From Eucalyptus grandis (Eukaryota > Streptophyta > Magnoliopsida > Myrtales > Myrtaceae), in NCBI RefSeq assembly GCF_016545825.1, contig NC_052615.1, positions 37,721,516 through 37,785,515 on the forward strand: a DNA stretch of 64,000 nucleotides. Direction: 5' to 3'. Shown one piece after another: positions 23,968-35,709 of this stretch. Made by a program: the position numbers and the translations under genes. Numbering within the stretch: the first letter of the stretch is position 1; every line of letters begins with the position of its first letter. A model generated the notes under the pieces. That model made no database searches, had not been told where the DNA came from, and saw only the letters and a program-made list of their open reading frames with translations.

Positions 23968-26900
23968 ATGCAGGTCACTATCAAGAAAAATGTTAAATGG
24001 TACTTGGATAGTGGATGCTCAAGACATATGACAAGAGACTCAAACTGTTTCATAAAACTTGTACAAGTTAATGGTGGAAAAGTTTCTTTTGGAGGAAATA
24101 GCAAAGGAAGAATTATGGGATACGAAACTGTAAAGATTAGAAGCCTCACGATCAGTAATGTTTCCTTAGTACAATGACTCAACTACAATTTGCTGAGTAT
24201 CAGTCAGCTGTGCGACACTGGTTTCAAAATCAACTTTCAAGAAGGAATATATTCAAGAACCAGTAAAGACTCCTCTTAGTCTTTCACGAGGTGAAGACAT
24301 GGAATATCTACCTCTTGGATATCAAACAAGATGAAACCCAATGTCTAATCTCAATTCAAGAGGAAGCAAACTTATGGCATAGAAAAATTGGGCACATCAA
24401 CATGAAGCAAATAGCCAAAATCTCAGCAAAGAAGCTTGTTCGTGAACTACCCAAACTGACATACCAAAAGTCTGATCTATGCACACCATGCGTGTTGGGA
24501 AAATAGGTAAGAAATTCATTCAAACAAATAAATCAAGCATCCACTAATCGTGTTCTACAGCTCTTGCATATGGATTTTTTTGGACCAACCAGAACCCAGA
24601 GCATTGAAGGTAAGAAATACTATTTAGTAATTGTGGATGATTATTCACAATTCACTTGGGTATATTTCCTAGCAAGTAAGTCTAAAACATTTTCTTATTT
24701 TATAAAGTTTGCTAAAAAGGTCCAAAATGAGAAGATGTATGTTATTTCAAGTATACAAACAGACCATGGAGGTGAATTTGAAAATCGAGGCTTTGCAAAA
24801 TTCTGTAATGAATCTGGCTTTCAGCATGTGTTTTCTTCACCATATACTCCAAAGCAAAATGGGGTCGTGGAAAGAAAGAATAGATCGCTGCAGAAATGGC
24901 TAGAATTTTTTTAATTGAAAGTAACATCTCTTCTCGTTTTTGGGCTGAAGTATTATTAATAGAGTCTTCTTAAGGCCTATTCTGGATAAAACTCCCTATG
25001 AGTTATTCAAAGGAAAGAAGCCAATTGTTTCGTATTTTCATGTGTTTGGATGTAAATGTTTTATATTGAAAAATGCAAATGATTGAGTTGATAAGTTTGA
25101 AGAAAAATCAGATGAAGGTATTTTCCTTGGATATTCAATCACAAGCAAAGCTTACAAAGTATACAACAAAAAGACTCAATCTGTGAAGGAATCGATGAAT
25201 GTCAAATTTCAAGACTTTATGCAAAATCAATTGATTCAGACTCAACTTGAAGAATCTGAACCTGCTCCAGACTCTACAAAGTCTAAATCTCTAGAAGCAT
25301 CTCAGACTTCAGAAGACCAGCAACAAATGATCATTGAAGATTCAAATGAAGGAAATGATCAACAGTCTGACAAATCACAAGCTTGGATATTCAATCACAA
25401 GCAAAGCTTATAGAGTATACAACAAATAGACTCAATCTGTGGAGGAATCGATGAATGTCAAATTTCAAGACTTTATGCAAAATCAATTGATTCAGACTCA
25501 ACTTGAAGAATCTGAACCTGCTTCAGACTCTACAAAGTCTAAATCTCTAGAAGCATCTCAGACTTCAGAAGACCAGCAACAAATGATCATCGAAGATTCA
25601 AATGAAGGAAATGATCAACAGTCTGACAAATCACAACCTTGGATATTCAATCACAAGCAAAGCTTACAGAGTATACAACAAAAAGACTCAATCTATGGAG
25701 GAATCGATGAATATCAAATTTCAAGACTTTATGCAAAATCAATTGATTCAGACTCAACTTGAAGAATCTGAACCTACTCTAGACTCTACAAAGTCTAAAT
25801 CTCCAAAAGCATCTCAGACTTCAGAAGACCAGCAACAAATGATCATCGAAGATTCAAATGAAGGAAATGATCAACAGTCTGACAAATCAACCACCAACTG
25901 GAAGCATAAGTCTAGTCATCCTAAAGATCTCATTATTGGTGATATTAATGAAGGAATTCACACAAGATCCAAAAGGGGTGAAGAGTCTAGTGATGTGGCT
26001 CTTATTTCTAAAATCGAACCCAAAAGCATAGAAGAAGCTTTAACTGATGAAAGCCGGATTGAAGCTATGCAAGAAGAACTCAGGAAATTTAGTATCAATG
26101 ATGTCTGGGAATTGACTCCTAAACCGAAAGGTAAATCCATCATTGGAGCTAAATGGGTTTTCAGGAACAAGATGAATGAGAAAGGAAAAGTCGTAAGAAA
26201 CAAAGCAAGACTCGTTGCCAAAGGATATACGCAAGAAGAAGGGATAGACAATGATGAGACTTACGCGCCAGTAGCAAGGTTAGAAGCAATTAGATTATTA
26301 CTTGCTTTTACTTGTTATAAGAATTTCAGGTTATTCCAAATGGACGTCAAAAGTGCTTTCCTAAATGGATTTATCCAAGAGGAAGTCTATGTGGAACAAC
26401 CACCCAATTTTGAAGACCCAAGGAAATTAGACTCTGTATTTAGACTGAAAAAGGCTCTATATGATTTAAAGCAAGCACATCGAGCTTGGTACGACAAACT
26501 AAGTAAGTTTTTAATTCAAAATGGTTTTGTCAAAGGTAAAGTAGATGCTACACTGTTTATCAAAAGAGAAAGCAAAAGTTTTTTACTTGTTCAAATTTAT
26601 GTTGATGATATTATTTTTGGATCTTCTAATGAAAATCTGTGCAATAAATTCTCTAAATTTATGCAGGATGAATTTGAAATGAGCATGATGGGTGAACTAA
26701 CCTTATTTCTCGAGCTTCAAGTGAAACAACTGAAGGAGGGAACCTTTATTCGTCAAGAAAAATATGCTAAAGAACTTGTCAAAAAGTTTGGATTGGAGAA
26801 TTGCAAAAAGACTGATATACCAATGTCAAGTTCCTTGAAGCTAGACAAAGATGAAAGAGGAAAGAAAGTTGACCAGAAGCTATACAGGAGTATCATTGGT

Positions 26901-27541
26901 TCACTTCTTTATCTTATTGCTTCTAGACCTGACATTCTGTTTAGTGTTTGTATTTATGCCAGATTTCAATCGGACCCCGAAGAATCTCATTTAAGTGCTG
27001 CAAAACGTATTATCAAATACATTGCCTCAACTTCAAATTTAGGCCTCTGGTATTTTAAAGAAGGAGACTTCACTCTTCTTGGATGCTCAGACGCAGACCT
27101 AGCAGGATGCAGAGTTGATAGAAAGAGCACCTCGGGCACCTGTCAAATACTTGGTAACAAGACAGTGTCTTGGTTTTCAAGGAAGCAAAGTACCGTAGCT
27201 CTTTCTACGGCAGAAGCAGAGTATGTAGTTCTTGGAATTTGTTGTTCACAAATTTTGGAGACTTTGGAATTGAAGATTCATACACTGAGATCAAATGTGA
27301 CAACACCAGTGCAATAAATCTCACCAAGAATCCAATTCTTCACTCAAGAGAAAAACATATAGAGATTCGACATCTTTTCATTAGAGATCATGTTCAAAAT
27401 GGAGAAATTTCGATTCAGTTCATTAATTCAAAGAATCAACCGGCGAACATATTTACAAAACTTTTGGAGAAAAATCAATTTGAAGTTTTTCGTTCCAGAC
27501 TCAATATCTTAAAGTCTGAGGAAGTTCAGACTCAAGGTTGA
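23968..27541 (+). pseudogene. pol of copia copy 2 (protease, integrase, RT, RNase H), frame-broken
   Basis: A knuckle-like CSKCNSSDHFEKEC segment (about 23818-23860) precedes protease WYLDSGCSRHMTRD near 24000. GAG-pre-integrase: LWHRKIGHINMKQIAK near 24375. Integrase: LLHMDFFGPT, IVDDYSQFTWVYF, TDHGGEFENRGFAKF and PKQNGVVERKNRS (24553-24890). RT in a long frame from 25602: [16 protein letters not shown] near 26150, [12 protein letters not shown] near 26340, YVDD at 26598-26609. RNase [20 protein letters not shown] near 27080, then after a shift [13 protein letters not shown] near 27300. The frame is broken by the 256-bp tandem copies, stops near 24485 and 25085, and a shift near 27260. Confidence 0.92.
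25131..25890 (+). repeat. Three tandem copies of a 256-bp pol segment in copia copy 2
   Basis: The unit starting ATATTCAATCACAAGCAAAG begins at 25131, 25387 and 25643, an exact 256-bp period. The last copy ends near 25890, where unique sequence (ACCACCAACTGG) follows. The three are nearly identical. They lie in the poorly conserved linker between integrase and RT. Since 256 is not a multiple of three, each added unit shifts the frame. Confidence 0.93.
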
Positions 27542-28053
27542 AAGTCTAAAGACACTCAGAATCAGACGATCAAGATTCACAACTGTAAGTTATTTCTATT
27601 TTAGAAATCTATCTCTCGGATAAAATCTCGAAAAGGTACAATCATCTATCTATAATTGATTGATATTATATTTCCCAATTTTCATGATTATTGCAATCTT
27701 TCCTTTCGAAAAAGAAGTTATTTTTGAAATGGCGGTTATCTAATTTTTTCAAAAAGGGAGTTATTTTTTGAAAATGCATTTTTATATTTCCTTTTATGAC
27801 GTTCCGTATGCCTCGCCTCGACTGCCTTATGTACTGTTGGTTCTTCTTTGTTTTACTCACAAAAACCCTAAGAGAGCACAGATCTTCAACTTCTCTTTTC
27901 GTCTCTTGTTTAATCCTCGAAAAATTTTCACCTTTCTTGCGAAACAAGCTTGGAATCTCTCAAAGACTGTGAAGGATTTCGTCTCAAAGAAAGTCGATGA
28001 GACAAGAATAAGACAAGAAGGAGATCGAACAGAGGACTGGAGAGAGAGAATCA

Positions 28054-28602
28054 ATGGAGAAAGAAATAGAGGAAGAAAGGATTGAGGAAGAAGAAGAAGA
28101 GGGCAGAGGTGAACAAGAAGAAGCAAAGCATGAAGAGTACTTCTCACCGCCTGAAGGCAATGAAACAGGGGGAGATGTTGAGAAAAGAGGTACATCTTCA
28201 ATTGCTGCTACTAATGAAGGAGTAAGTCGTTCACCAGCAGATCCAGAAGACATCTATGCCTCTCAATTTCCTGAGAAAGGCCATGAGGTTTCATCGCCCA
28301 ATCTGAGTGATCTTGCTAACTTGATATCATCTGCCAATACACCTTCTGATCGTGCAGAAGCCAGTACTCAGACTGATAACTCAGCAGATTTTCGCAGAGT
28401 GCTTGATGTTCTTATGGAGATGCGAGGCCAAATTTATGCTCTGGGATGCGAAGTTCAGAACTTGCATAATGCAGATCAAGCCTCTTCAGTTTCTTTGCAT
28501 GATCAAATCCATGCCCCTGCTCTTCAAGTTCAAGCAAATGCCAAAGGAGAAGATGTGGCTCAACTGAAGGAGGATTTGAAAAAGCTAGAAGGGATTGTCT
28601 AG
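28054..28602 (+). pseudogene. Third ORF of copia copy 2, N-terminally truncated
   Basis: It opens with a Glu-rich, probably coiled-coil stretch (EEERIEEEEEEGRGEQEE), then EGVSRSPADPEDIYASQFP and a heptad-like C-terminus (DVAQLKEDLKKLEGIV), ending at TAG 28603-28605. In copy 3 the same region continues 18 residues further. Most of the N-terminal two thirds seen in copy 3 is missing: the sequence passes from the 5' region near 27,990 directly into the acidic segment. Unknown function, no membrane segment seen. Confidence 0.75.
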
Positions 28603-28685
28603 TCAATGGGAGATTTCCAACTTGTTTGTGTTCCAAAGCAATCTTAATTCCATTCTCTTTTCATCTCTACCTTTTTAATGCTGAC

Positions 28686-28700
28686 AAAAAGGGGGAGAGA
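28686..28700 (+). promoter_or_regulatory. Upstream extra polypurine tract, copy 2
   Basis: AAAAAGGGGGAGAGA lies just after the third ORF and about 320 bp before the tract next to the LTR. The same arrangement occurs in copy 3 (55689). Multiplied polypurine tracts are a known Sirevirus trait. Confidence 0.75.
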
Positions 28701-29005
28701 TGTGGTGTAGATTTGAGATTTAAACTCTTGACTTTTGTGTTTGACTGACTCTACTTTTGTGTTTGGCTGTTTGGCTGTGACTGGATTTGGATTTGGATTG
28801 TTTGATCATTTGTTTATTTTAAGCACTACTGGTAATTCATGGCAAAGATAGTTGCTCATTTACAGGACTAACTTATTTTCTGTGGATGCAGATTTTAATG
28901 TTATCTTTACTAAGCCAATTATCTTTTTTGAGATATCCATGTTTGCTTGAGTATTGTTTTACAGGTCAAAGTTATCCAAATCTGTAGGAAAGTTTTGTCA
29001 CCATC

Positions 29006-29019
29006 AAAAAGGGGGAGAT
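29006..29019 (+). promoter_or_regulatory. Polypurine tract adjoining the 3' LTR, copy 2
   Basis: AAAAAGGGGGAGAT directly precedes the 3' LTR and is the expected plus-strand primer. Confidence 0.88.
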
Positions 29020-29967
29020 TATTGGAGAAAACTTCCTTGAGTGTTTTGAAGTTGACAAAACGTTTCCATCAGTCTAGTTTGAAGACTTGCAGACTCTTCT
29101 ATTAAAGTCTGAAGACTACCGGACTACTAGACTTCTTCAGACTTAAGACTCAAAATCTATTCTCATTGACAGTTTCTAGACCGTCGAAGAAGGCTTATCT
29201 AGAACTGAGTATTTTGTTAAGGATTTGATTCTATCGACTGAAGAAGATCTGTTGACTAGATATAGCATATCAGAATCCATTATTCAAATTGAGATTGATT
29301 CAGAGATTTTGGATCCGTTGATTGGCAAAGTATACTTGGAAGGTTCTACTTATGGAAACCTAGATCCTGATTGTATGGGCGAGCATGATTGGTGGGCTAT
29401 CGACATATTCCTTAAATAACTCGAAATCTCCCTAATCGATTCTGTCTAACGGGTAGATTGGAAGAACTCCTTTGATAAGTGCCAACGGGTATGATGGCAT
29501 GAAGGAGTATATAAGGAAGACGTTCCAGTTATTCGAATGTGTGTGCGATAGAAGAAGTCCAAAGTCTGAAGCTCCTTTTTCTTAGTAAATTCAATTGTTG
29601 AGCGAAATCTTGTACTCAAAAGAGAGTTTATATCTTTGTGAGACCTTGAGGAAGTGTAGCAGAGTCTCTACACATTGGAATCAAGGAAGAGCTATACTAT
29701 AACAACTCTTTTGATTCATAGTAAAATCCAGCCGGTGGGCTGTCAGTGCGGAAGAGTGGACGTAGGCTTGGACTAAGCCAAACCACTATAAATCCTGTGT
29801 TCTTATTCTCTTCCCTAAGCGCTTTTACTTTGATCGTAATTCAATTTGATTACAATAGTCTAATTTCATTTTCATAATCTATTGCTAATCAAAGTTGATC
29901 ACTTCACTTTGGAAAATTTGTTTTTACACCTATTCACCCCCTCTAGGTGCTCGTACTAGCTTTCACA
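29020..29967 (+). repeat. 3' LTR of copia copy 2
   Basis: 948 bp, starting TATTGGAGAAAACTTCC (first dinucleotide mutated from TG) and ending GCTTTCACA. TATATAAGG is at 29508-29516. It keeps a segment near 29535-29560 that the 5' LTR lacks. Confidence 0.92.
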
Positions 29968-30182
29968 AGCTGTAATTTGAAGGGACGTACAATGTTATTG
30001 TAAGTCATGAGAAAATGTCTGCAATGTGATTCATGGGTAGGGACCCATCCAACTCAAAATATCACCACTTATGTAATCTTTTTAAAACTCAACCATGCAT
30101 ATCAAGCTAAATTAGGAAACCTTCAACAACACGTGTTTCAAGGACGAATTTGGCCCTTAGCTATCTAGCCAAAGGCAAAGAG

Positions 30183-30786
30183 CTAGGATAAGCATGGTTG
30201 TAGGGTAGAACCTAGAACCTAAGAATCGGACCAACGAGAACTCTTCCAATTCCAAGTACCAAAATATGTAGGATAGGTTATAGGTTCCAAAAATTAGAAA
30301 ATCTATTTTGATTGGTATGTTCTAGATTCTAGGTTGGTGGAACCTGGACCCGGTAACCTAGAATCTAGAATAATTTTTTGTGTTTTTCTTTATCTATATC
30401 TTCATATGATCCTGTGGTATTCCATGACGTTCGATGATAAGTGCATAATTTGAGACCATCAGTCTAAGCTTCCATTTTATAACTGAAACTTTTGCTTTAT
30501 TAATATTTCATATTTTTCATTTGTCTAAATATAAGTTATAGTCAGTAAGTTATAGCAGTAAGTTATGCTCATTAAAGATGATAATTCATTGTAATCGTTC
30601 AATTAATTATACATGCAAAACCTGGGAAGACCCCTAACACCAACCCTGGAATAAGTGATAAGGTAGGTTCTAGATTCTCAAGTATGTAGGGTAGGTTCCG
30701 AGTTTAAAAAATGAGGAATTTGTTATAACCGATAGGTTCTAGGTTTCATATAAAATCAATACAAAACCTAAAACCGCCCACCCCTA
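30183..30786. mobile_element. Degenerate hAT-like non-autonomous element
   Basis: It begins CTAGGATAAGCATGG and ends CCGCCCACCCCTA, a decayed version of the hAT-1 termini. Inside are GAACCTAGAACC / GGTTCTAGG words like the subterminal repeats of hAT-1. Flanking octamers GCAAAGAG and ACAAGGAG agree at six of eight positions. It lies in the B intron downstream of copia copy 2. Confidence 0.6.
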
Positions 30787-31286
30787 ACAAGGAGTAATCA
30801 TTTAGGCAATAAATTTAGACGTAGTGCACTCTTATAGGTTTCTACTAAAATGGTGAAGGGGACAAAAATGAATCAAATCACCCATTAAAAATGAAGAGTA
30901 TCATTCGATGATAGAAGCTAATACTAACAAGGATGTTAGTATTTTATATGGTGGAGCTTGTAACACCTCTCTAGTCATGAGAGAGGGATTGTAATGATTT
31001 CATAAGTAAAGACTTTTCCCTTGATGGTCAACACTTAACCCACTCTTTCGAGGTTTAGTTTACAATAAACCAATTGATAATTGCATATTATATAAAAAAT
31101 TTCATTCAAGGCAAACGAAGAGAGCATATTGACATACCTTATCTATATATGGCTTGGGAACTTGACAATTATGACTATGTACTTGTTCTCCCAGCCCTGT
31201 TGATCTTCCTATGAAAAAGAATTTTCTAGTGAGAAACTAAGTGAACAATAAAGAGGAGACTTCACAGTCAAATAACAGTTATATAG

Positions 31287-31860
31287 GGGATAATCGTCCA
31301 AAAAGTCTTAAACCTATTATACGATGATCGATTCAATGTGAAACCTTCAATTATGACAATTTAGTTTTAAACCTTTTAATGATTTGTCAATTTAGTACCT
31401 CAAGCCAAAATTGGTCAGATATCGCTAATGTGGACATCAGTTGTCCTACATGTCATAGCCAACAATGACATGGGCAAGTTTTGCAATTTTTCTAATTTTC
31501 ATAATAGTTTTATTAATTTTTTTCTTTTGCCTTTATTTTTTCATTTTCTTTCCACACGGCCAGCAGGGGGTGGCAAGGTGCCCTCGCCCATCTTTTTTCT
31601 CTTCTTTTCTTTCTTTTTTTTTTTTTTTCACATGGCTAGCAGGGGCCACCACGTACTCACTACTCTATCTTATAACTATTAATATAAAAAATTGATGAAA
31701 ACTATTTATGTCAGCGCCGCCCATACCATGTAGGACATCCAACACATCAGTGATTTTTGGCCAATTGTTGAAAGGTTTAAGATTAATTTGGTACAATTGA
31801 AAAATTTGTAACTAAAATTTCCGGCATACAATAGATTTAAGACTTTCGTATAATTTTCCC
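31287..31860. repeat. Short non-coding repeat with inverted termini (31.3 kb)
   Basis: The left end has AAAAAGTCTTAAACCTATT and the right end, inverted, has AAAGTCTTAAATCTATTG. Inside are phrases such as GACATCAGTTGTCCTACATG and a T-rich centre. A related copy lies at 34.4-35.2 kb. I recall this family from Eucalyptus, which I cannot verify here. Probably a non-autonomous DNA element. No convincing target duplication was found. Confidence 0.6.
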
Positions 31861-33797
31861 ATATGTTTTGAACTTAGGTATTTCACTTTTCATTACCAAA
31901 TGCGACATTCTAAGTGGATTGCTTAAATATTTAGGTCTGCTTGTTTGACAACTCAATTTTGATTAAGGAGATCTGTTAACACTTTTGTAACTCTATTTTC
32001 ATGATCATGGGTTTATGTTTTACAAGTTTGAACACATAAATAATCCTCACTGCTCTTCCATTTCGACGCATATCGAGAAAATACTCAGATGACTCCAAGA
32101 TAAACCACGAGCATGGAGTTATAACTCCTTTAGAACTTATCTGATAGAAGTTGGCTTTGTCACGAACTATGACATTCTATCAATTAAAATATAATATTGT
32201 TTTTCAAAATCTAGTGCAGTCTGATTTTTTCTCTTTTCAGGAAAGCTTTTTTTAAGGTTAAATGACGTGCTTATGTATGAATATCATGGTAGATAGAGCA
32301 AAGGAGAGTATCTTAATACTCTATTATCGATCAACTGTCTTGTAACATACTATATTAAGAACTAGTCGAGTTGTATAATTATATTTGCAGTATTTGTCGT
32401 CTTTACATAAAATATCTCTTCTCTTGTTCAAGATTAAAATCGAAAAGAACATTAAAGTTTCTGATTTTTTTCCCCAAAACCCTCATTCTTTATTAACTTA
32501 TTCCCAAAAGAGGGCATTTCCAATCTTATTAGTGATAGCACTTTGTGCCAGCATATATCTGGTTTTCAAAAAATTTCAATTTTTTATATCTCAATCAATT
32601 AGGAGAACAACAAAAAACTTGTTTTTTTGGCAGCACAAAAAAGTTTTTCTTTTTTAGCAAAGATTGGAATTGTGGACAAAATAAATACTTTTAAACAACA
32701 AATAATTGATGATTTAATTTCTTAGTGTATTATGGTATCAAATTCTCAAACAATCAGTATAACAATATTATTAATAGTTATAAGACAAACTTATATTTGT
32801 ATGACTAAAAAACATATATGGTTATGCACAAGTAACTATTAACTACATTAATTTATATAACTATATCAACTAAATATACAAATAGTATAGTTTATATACT
32901 GATGATAGAATAAAGTTTCATGGTTTAAGATAGCTTTACACGTAACTTAATAATTAGATATTATGTATAATAGTCTTATAACTAAAATAATTGAATATTT
33001 CTTTAATTTGCTATTAATTATAATATTATAGCTACTCAAATAATCTCAATTTTGAAAAATGACATTTGTATATAGTAGAATAATGGAAGTTGTTCTACCG
33101 ATATTTTATAAGATATATAATGATCAGGTGATATCTTACAAATGATGACATATTATACAACTATGAATTATATCTGCATAAGTAATTGATTGCAATACTT
33201 GTGCAATAGAAATCACATTATAATTCTTATCATGTGTAATTAATATATCAATTATAGAATTTTTCATAATAAATTAGTATAAATATTGATTTCTTGATCG
33301 AATATAACATATGGTAACTTTCATATTTTAATATAACTTTATGCATTACGTAATAATAAAATATAATGTATAGAGAAATTGGAATTTTTCAAAATCTGTT
33401 CTGTTAATGTAGTTATTATTATCGTCTTTAATATCTCATCAAAATTATAAATTATATAAGTATAATTAAAATCCAATTATTTAAGTTATCCTATAAGTGA
33501 ATTTTGTTACTTTACTAAGAAAATTTTATGTGATCAACTAACAAAGAAATAAAAATTTATTAACGAAATGATGTATACATAAGTGAAATTTTTAATGTGA
33601 TGGAATAACTTGTATATTTACAGAATAATTAAACTATATACTATATGCACATAGCGTGTGAATGAATTACTATTATATTTATATGTAATTATTATAAGAT
33701 AATTGTTAGGTTATAACCATATAATCTTTCAATCGAGTAATCAACAATTATGTTAATTATATTGGGGGTCATATAATCTTTATAGTATAAGAGCAAC
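31861..33797. other. A+T-rich intronic/intergenic sequence of FMO B
   Basis: No gene or recognisable element seen. Strongly A+T-rich, with many short ATAT/TTATA words, especially 32,700-33,790. Confidence 0.6.
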
Positions 33798-34043
33798 TTG
33801 ATCAAACAGATGAATTTCTTAAATGGACAAGAGTGGCTTGTTCTTATGCATACTTTTGGGGACGGAAATAGATTCGCGGATTGGCTTGCTAACCAAGGCC
33901 CGAATACTCTGTCGACAAGTTCCTTCGTTGTGGAACCTCCTGCTGCATCATTAGTCCTCTCGATAGGTATTAAAAAAAAAAAGGGTAAAGAACGAGGGTT
34001 TAGGTCGAAAACTTTAAGGTTTCATTTATCTCGTAAAAAATAA
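33798..34043 (+). pseudogene. LINE-type RNase H (RVT_3) fragment
   Basis: The frame reads FLNGQEWLVLMHTFGDGNRF then ADWLANQGPNTLST. An HT-x-x-[DE]-GN-x-x-ADWLA pattern is the C-terminal end of the RNase H domain found at the end of plant non-LTR retrotransposons and related degenerate copies. No RT or endonuclease part is seen next to it, and the following lysine-rich run comes from an A-tract. Confidence 0.55.
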
Positions 34044-34178
34044 ATAAATTAAAAATATTTCTTAAAAATGATCACTCATGTCATTCATAAAAATAAATGA
34101 ATGAAAAATATATTCACCATTCATGAAATTATTTGGATATAAATTATTATTAGTAATTAAAATATTTTTTATTGATTA

Positions 34179-34257
34179 ATTATTTTTAAATAATATAAAT
34201 AATTATTTTTAAATAATATAAATAATTATTTTTAAATAATATAAATAATTATTTTTA
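34179..34257. repeat. 23-bp A+T tandem repeat
   Basis: The unit ATTATTTTTAAATAATATAA plus ATA is repeated exactly at 34179, 34202 and 34225, with a partial fourth copy to 34257. The core is near-palindromic (TTTTTAAATAATATAAATAATTA), so it could form short hairpins. Confidence 0.9.
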
Positions 34258-34378
34258 GAAAAATATTTTTCAATTTATTAATTTTTTTAATAAACAAACG
34301 GAGCCCATTGTGATCGAAAAGGATTGATACAAACAAGAGAAATGTCAAGCCCAACTTTGTTTATCAGTCAAAACCATA

Positions 34379-35235
34379 AGGATTTCCTAAAGTTCTAAAC
34401 ATATTGCAATTGTACAAACTTGGTACTGAATATTTTTTTCCCAATTGAGTTGTAAACTTTTGCATTTGTACTCATTCAGTCCATTCAGCTAATTTTGGTA
34501 GAAAAACACTGACATAGATATAAGTCGTCCTATATAGCGTGGTCAACGCTAACAATTTGTAATAATAGTTTAATATTTTTCAATTTTTTTATTTATTTTT
34601 CTTTCCTTCTCTTTTTCTTTTCTTTCATTCCTTATTCACCCTACCACTTGCGAGGCTCCACTTTCAACAAATCTGGCAAGGTCGACCTTGCAAGTGGCCG
34701 ACGATGGCAAGCCTCGCTGGATTTGGCAAGTTCAAGCCTCCTCGCCATGCAACCTCTAAGATTGTTACCGCACAGGGGCTCATGTAGTTGAGCTACAAAG
34801 AGAGCTGCTACAACAATAACCATGGGATTAACTAATCAACCTAGGCCATCAGAGGTCAGTATAAGGACAGCGATCAACAAATACTTGGAATTGAAAATGA
34901 TGCCCTTGTATTGACCTCACCACCCCTGCGAGTGGCTGGGCAAGACTCGCCCTTGTTGGATTTAAGAAAAAAAGGAAAAGAATAAAATAAATTCAAAATT
35001 AAATAAAATAATTCAAAAATTATTAAGAGACTAAAAAAAAATTATCTACATTAGCATAGACTATATACTATATAAGACAACCGATATCCATGTCGACAAT
35101 TTGTGGCCCAAATTGATCAAATAGAACAAATTGGTATGAATGCAAAAATGTTTAGGATTCAATTGACAAAAAAAAAGATTTAAAACTGAATTGAGATAAT
35201 CATAATAGATTTAGGACTTTTCAAGTAATTCTCCC
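34379..35235. repeat. Second non-coding repeat with inverted termini (34.4 kb)
   Basis: Related to 31287-31860. It opens with CTAAAGTTCTAAACATATTG and, read inverted from the right end, AAAAGTCCTAAATCTATTA. The interior has TTCAGTCCATTCAGCTAATT, a CT/T-rich tract and G+C-rich CTTGCAAGTGGCC / CGAGTGGCTGGGCAAG phrases. The small minus-strand frame at 34641-34823 inside it is not a gene. Confidence 0.6.
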
Positions 35236-35709
35236 GTCAAAATTCAAACTCTATTATGATGCATGTTTTCTTTCTTCTTTATCACAATTTCAAGAAGTGT
35301 GTAATATATTGCACGCTGAATACATTAATATACCTGGATTGAAAATGAAGCCCACTGGCACATTAATATAAAATTAAAACCGATGCCAACTAATTTAGAC
35401 AAGAAAAAAAAAAGCTGGGGAACAAAAACCAACAATTCGACAAGGATAATATTACACCAGACGATGTGCCTGGAAATTCAGCAATCTTTGGTTGGGTGTT
35501 CTTGCCGTTACAAACCACCACAGCCTCAAAACACATCCACGCCAGCCGCCTCCTCCCCCCCACTGGTCCGTCTTCCCTCGACAGCTTGCTCAACCCGCAC
35601 CACTTCGTGCCTGAAGCGAACAATTCGATCAGCCCCAGAATCCTCTGCGAAGCTGCGCAAGAACCGGAGCACCTCCTTGTGACCTGGGAAGTTCCTTGGG
35701 GTGAATAGG

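Larger units (their letters stand above)
21272..29967 (+). mobile_element. Sirevirus-type Ty1/copia retrotransposon, copy 2 (full-length, defective)
   Basis: It has LTRs at both ends, a PBS, gag, pol, a third ORF and two polypurine tracts. Flanking pentamers are AGTTG (21267-21271) and AGCTG (29968-29972), a target duplication with one mismatch. The 3' LTR begins TATTGG rather than TGTTGG. Gag is frameshifted, pol carries a 3 x 256 bp tandem duplication, and the third ORF has lost its N-terminal two thirds. It is inserted in an intron of FMO B, opposite to that gene. Confidence 0.94.
20567..35708 (-). pseudogene. Flavin-containing monooxygenase (FMO GS-OX-like) copy B, pseudogene with insertions
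   Basis: Exons in gene order. The N-terminal exon, 35708 down to a GT donor at 35458, reads RNFPGHKEVLRFLRSFAEDS, then after a 1-base frameshift near 35526 FEAVVVCNGKNTQPKIAEFP. A 71-bp exon at 31138-31208 reads GEQVHSHNCQVPKPYIDK. The NADPH-motif exon near 21069-21217 (LIIGKGSSAIDVA) has two stops. The next, near 20827-20908, reads DGKLVFQDGSSIF. The last, near 20567-20687, reads EPLYKDVFPPSLAPWLSFI and has a stop where copy C has Arg. The 3' exons are missing. Copia copy 2 (8.7 kb) occupies the intron between the NADPH and 71-bp exons, and a solo LTR truncates the N-terminal exon. It is non-functional. Confidence 0.85.

Noticed and set aside
25131..25890. CRISPR-like regular repeat
   Set aside because: The units are 256 bp, contiguous without spacers, and coding-derived, in plant DNA.
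31428..31695. Phe-rich frames near 31.5 kb
   Set aside because: They come from T-rich tracts inside a non-coding repeat.
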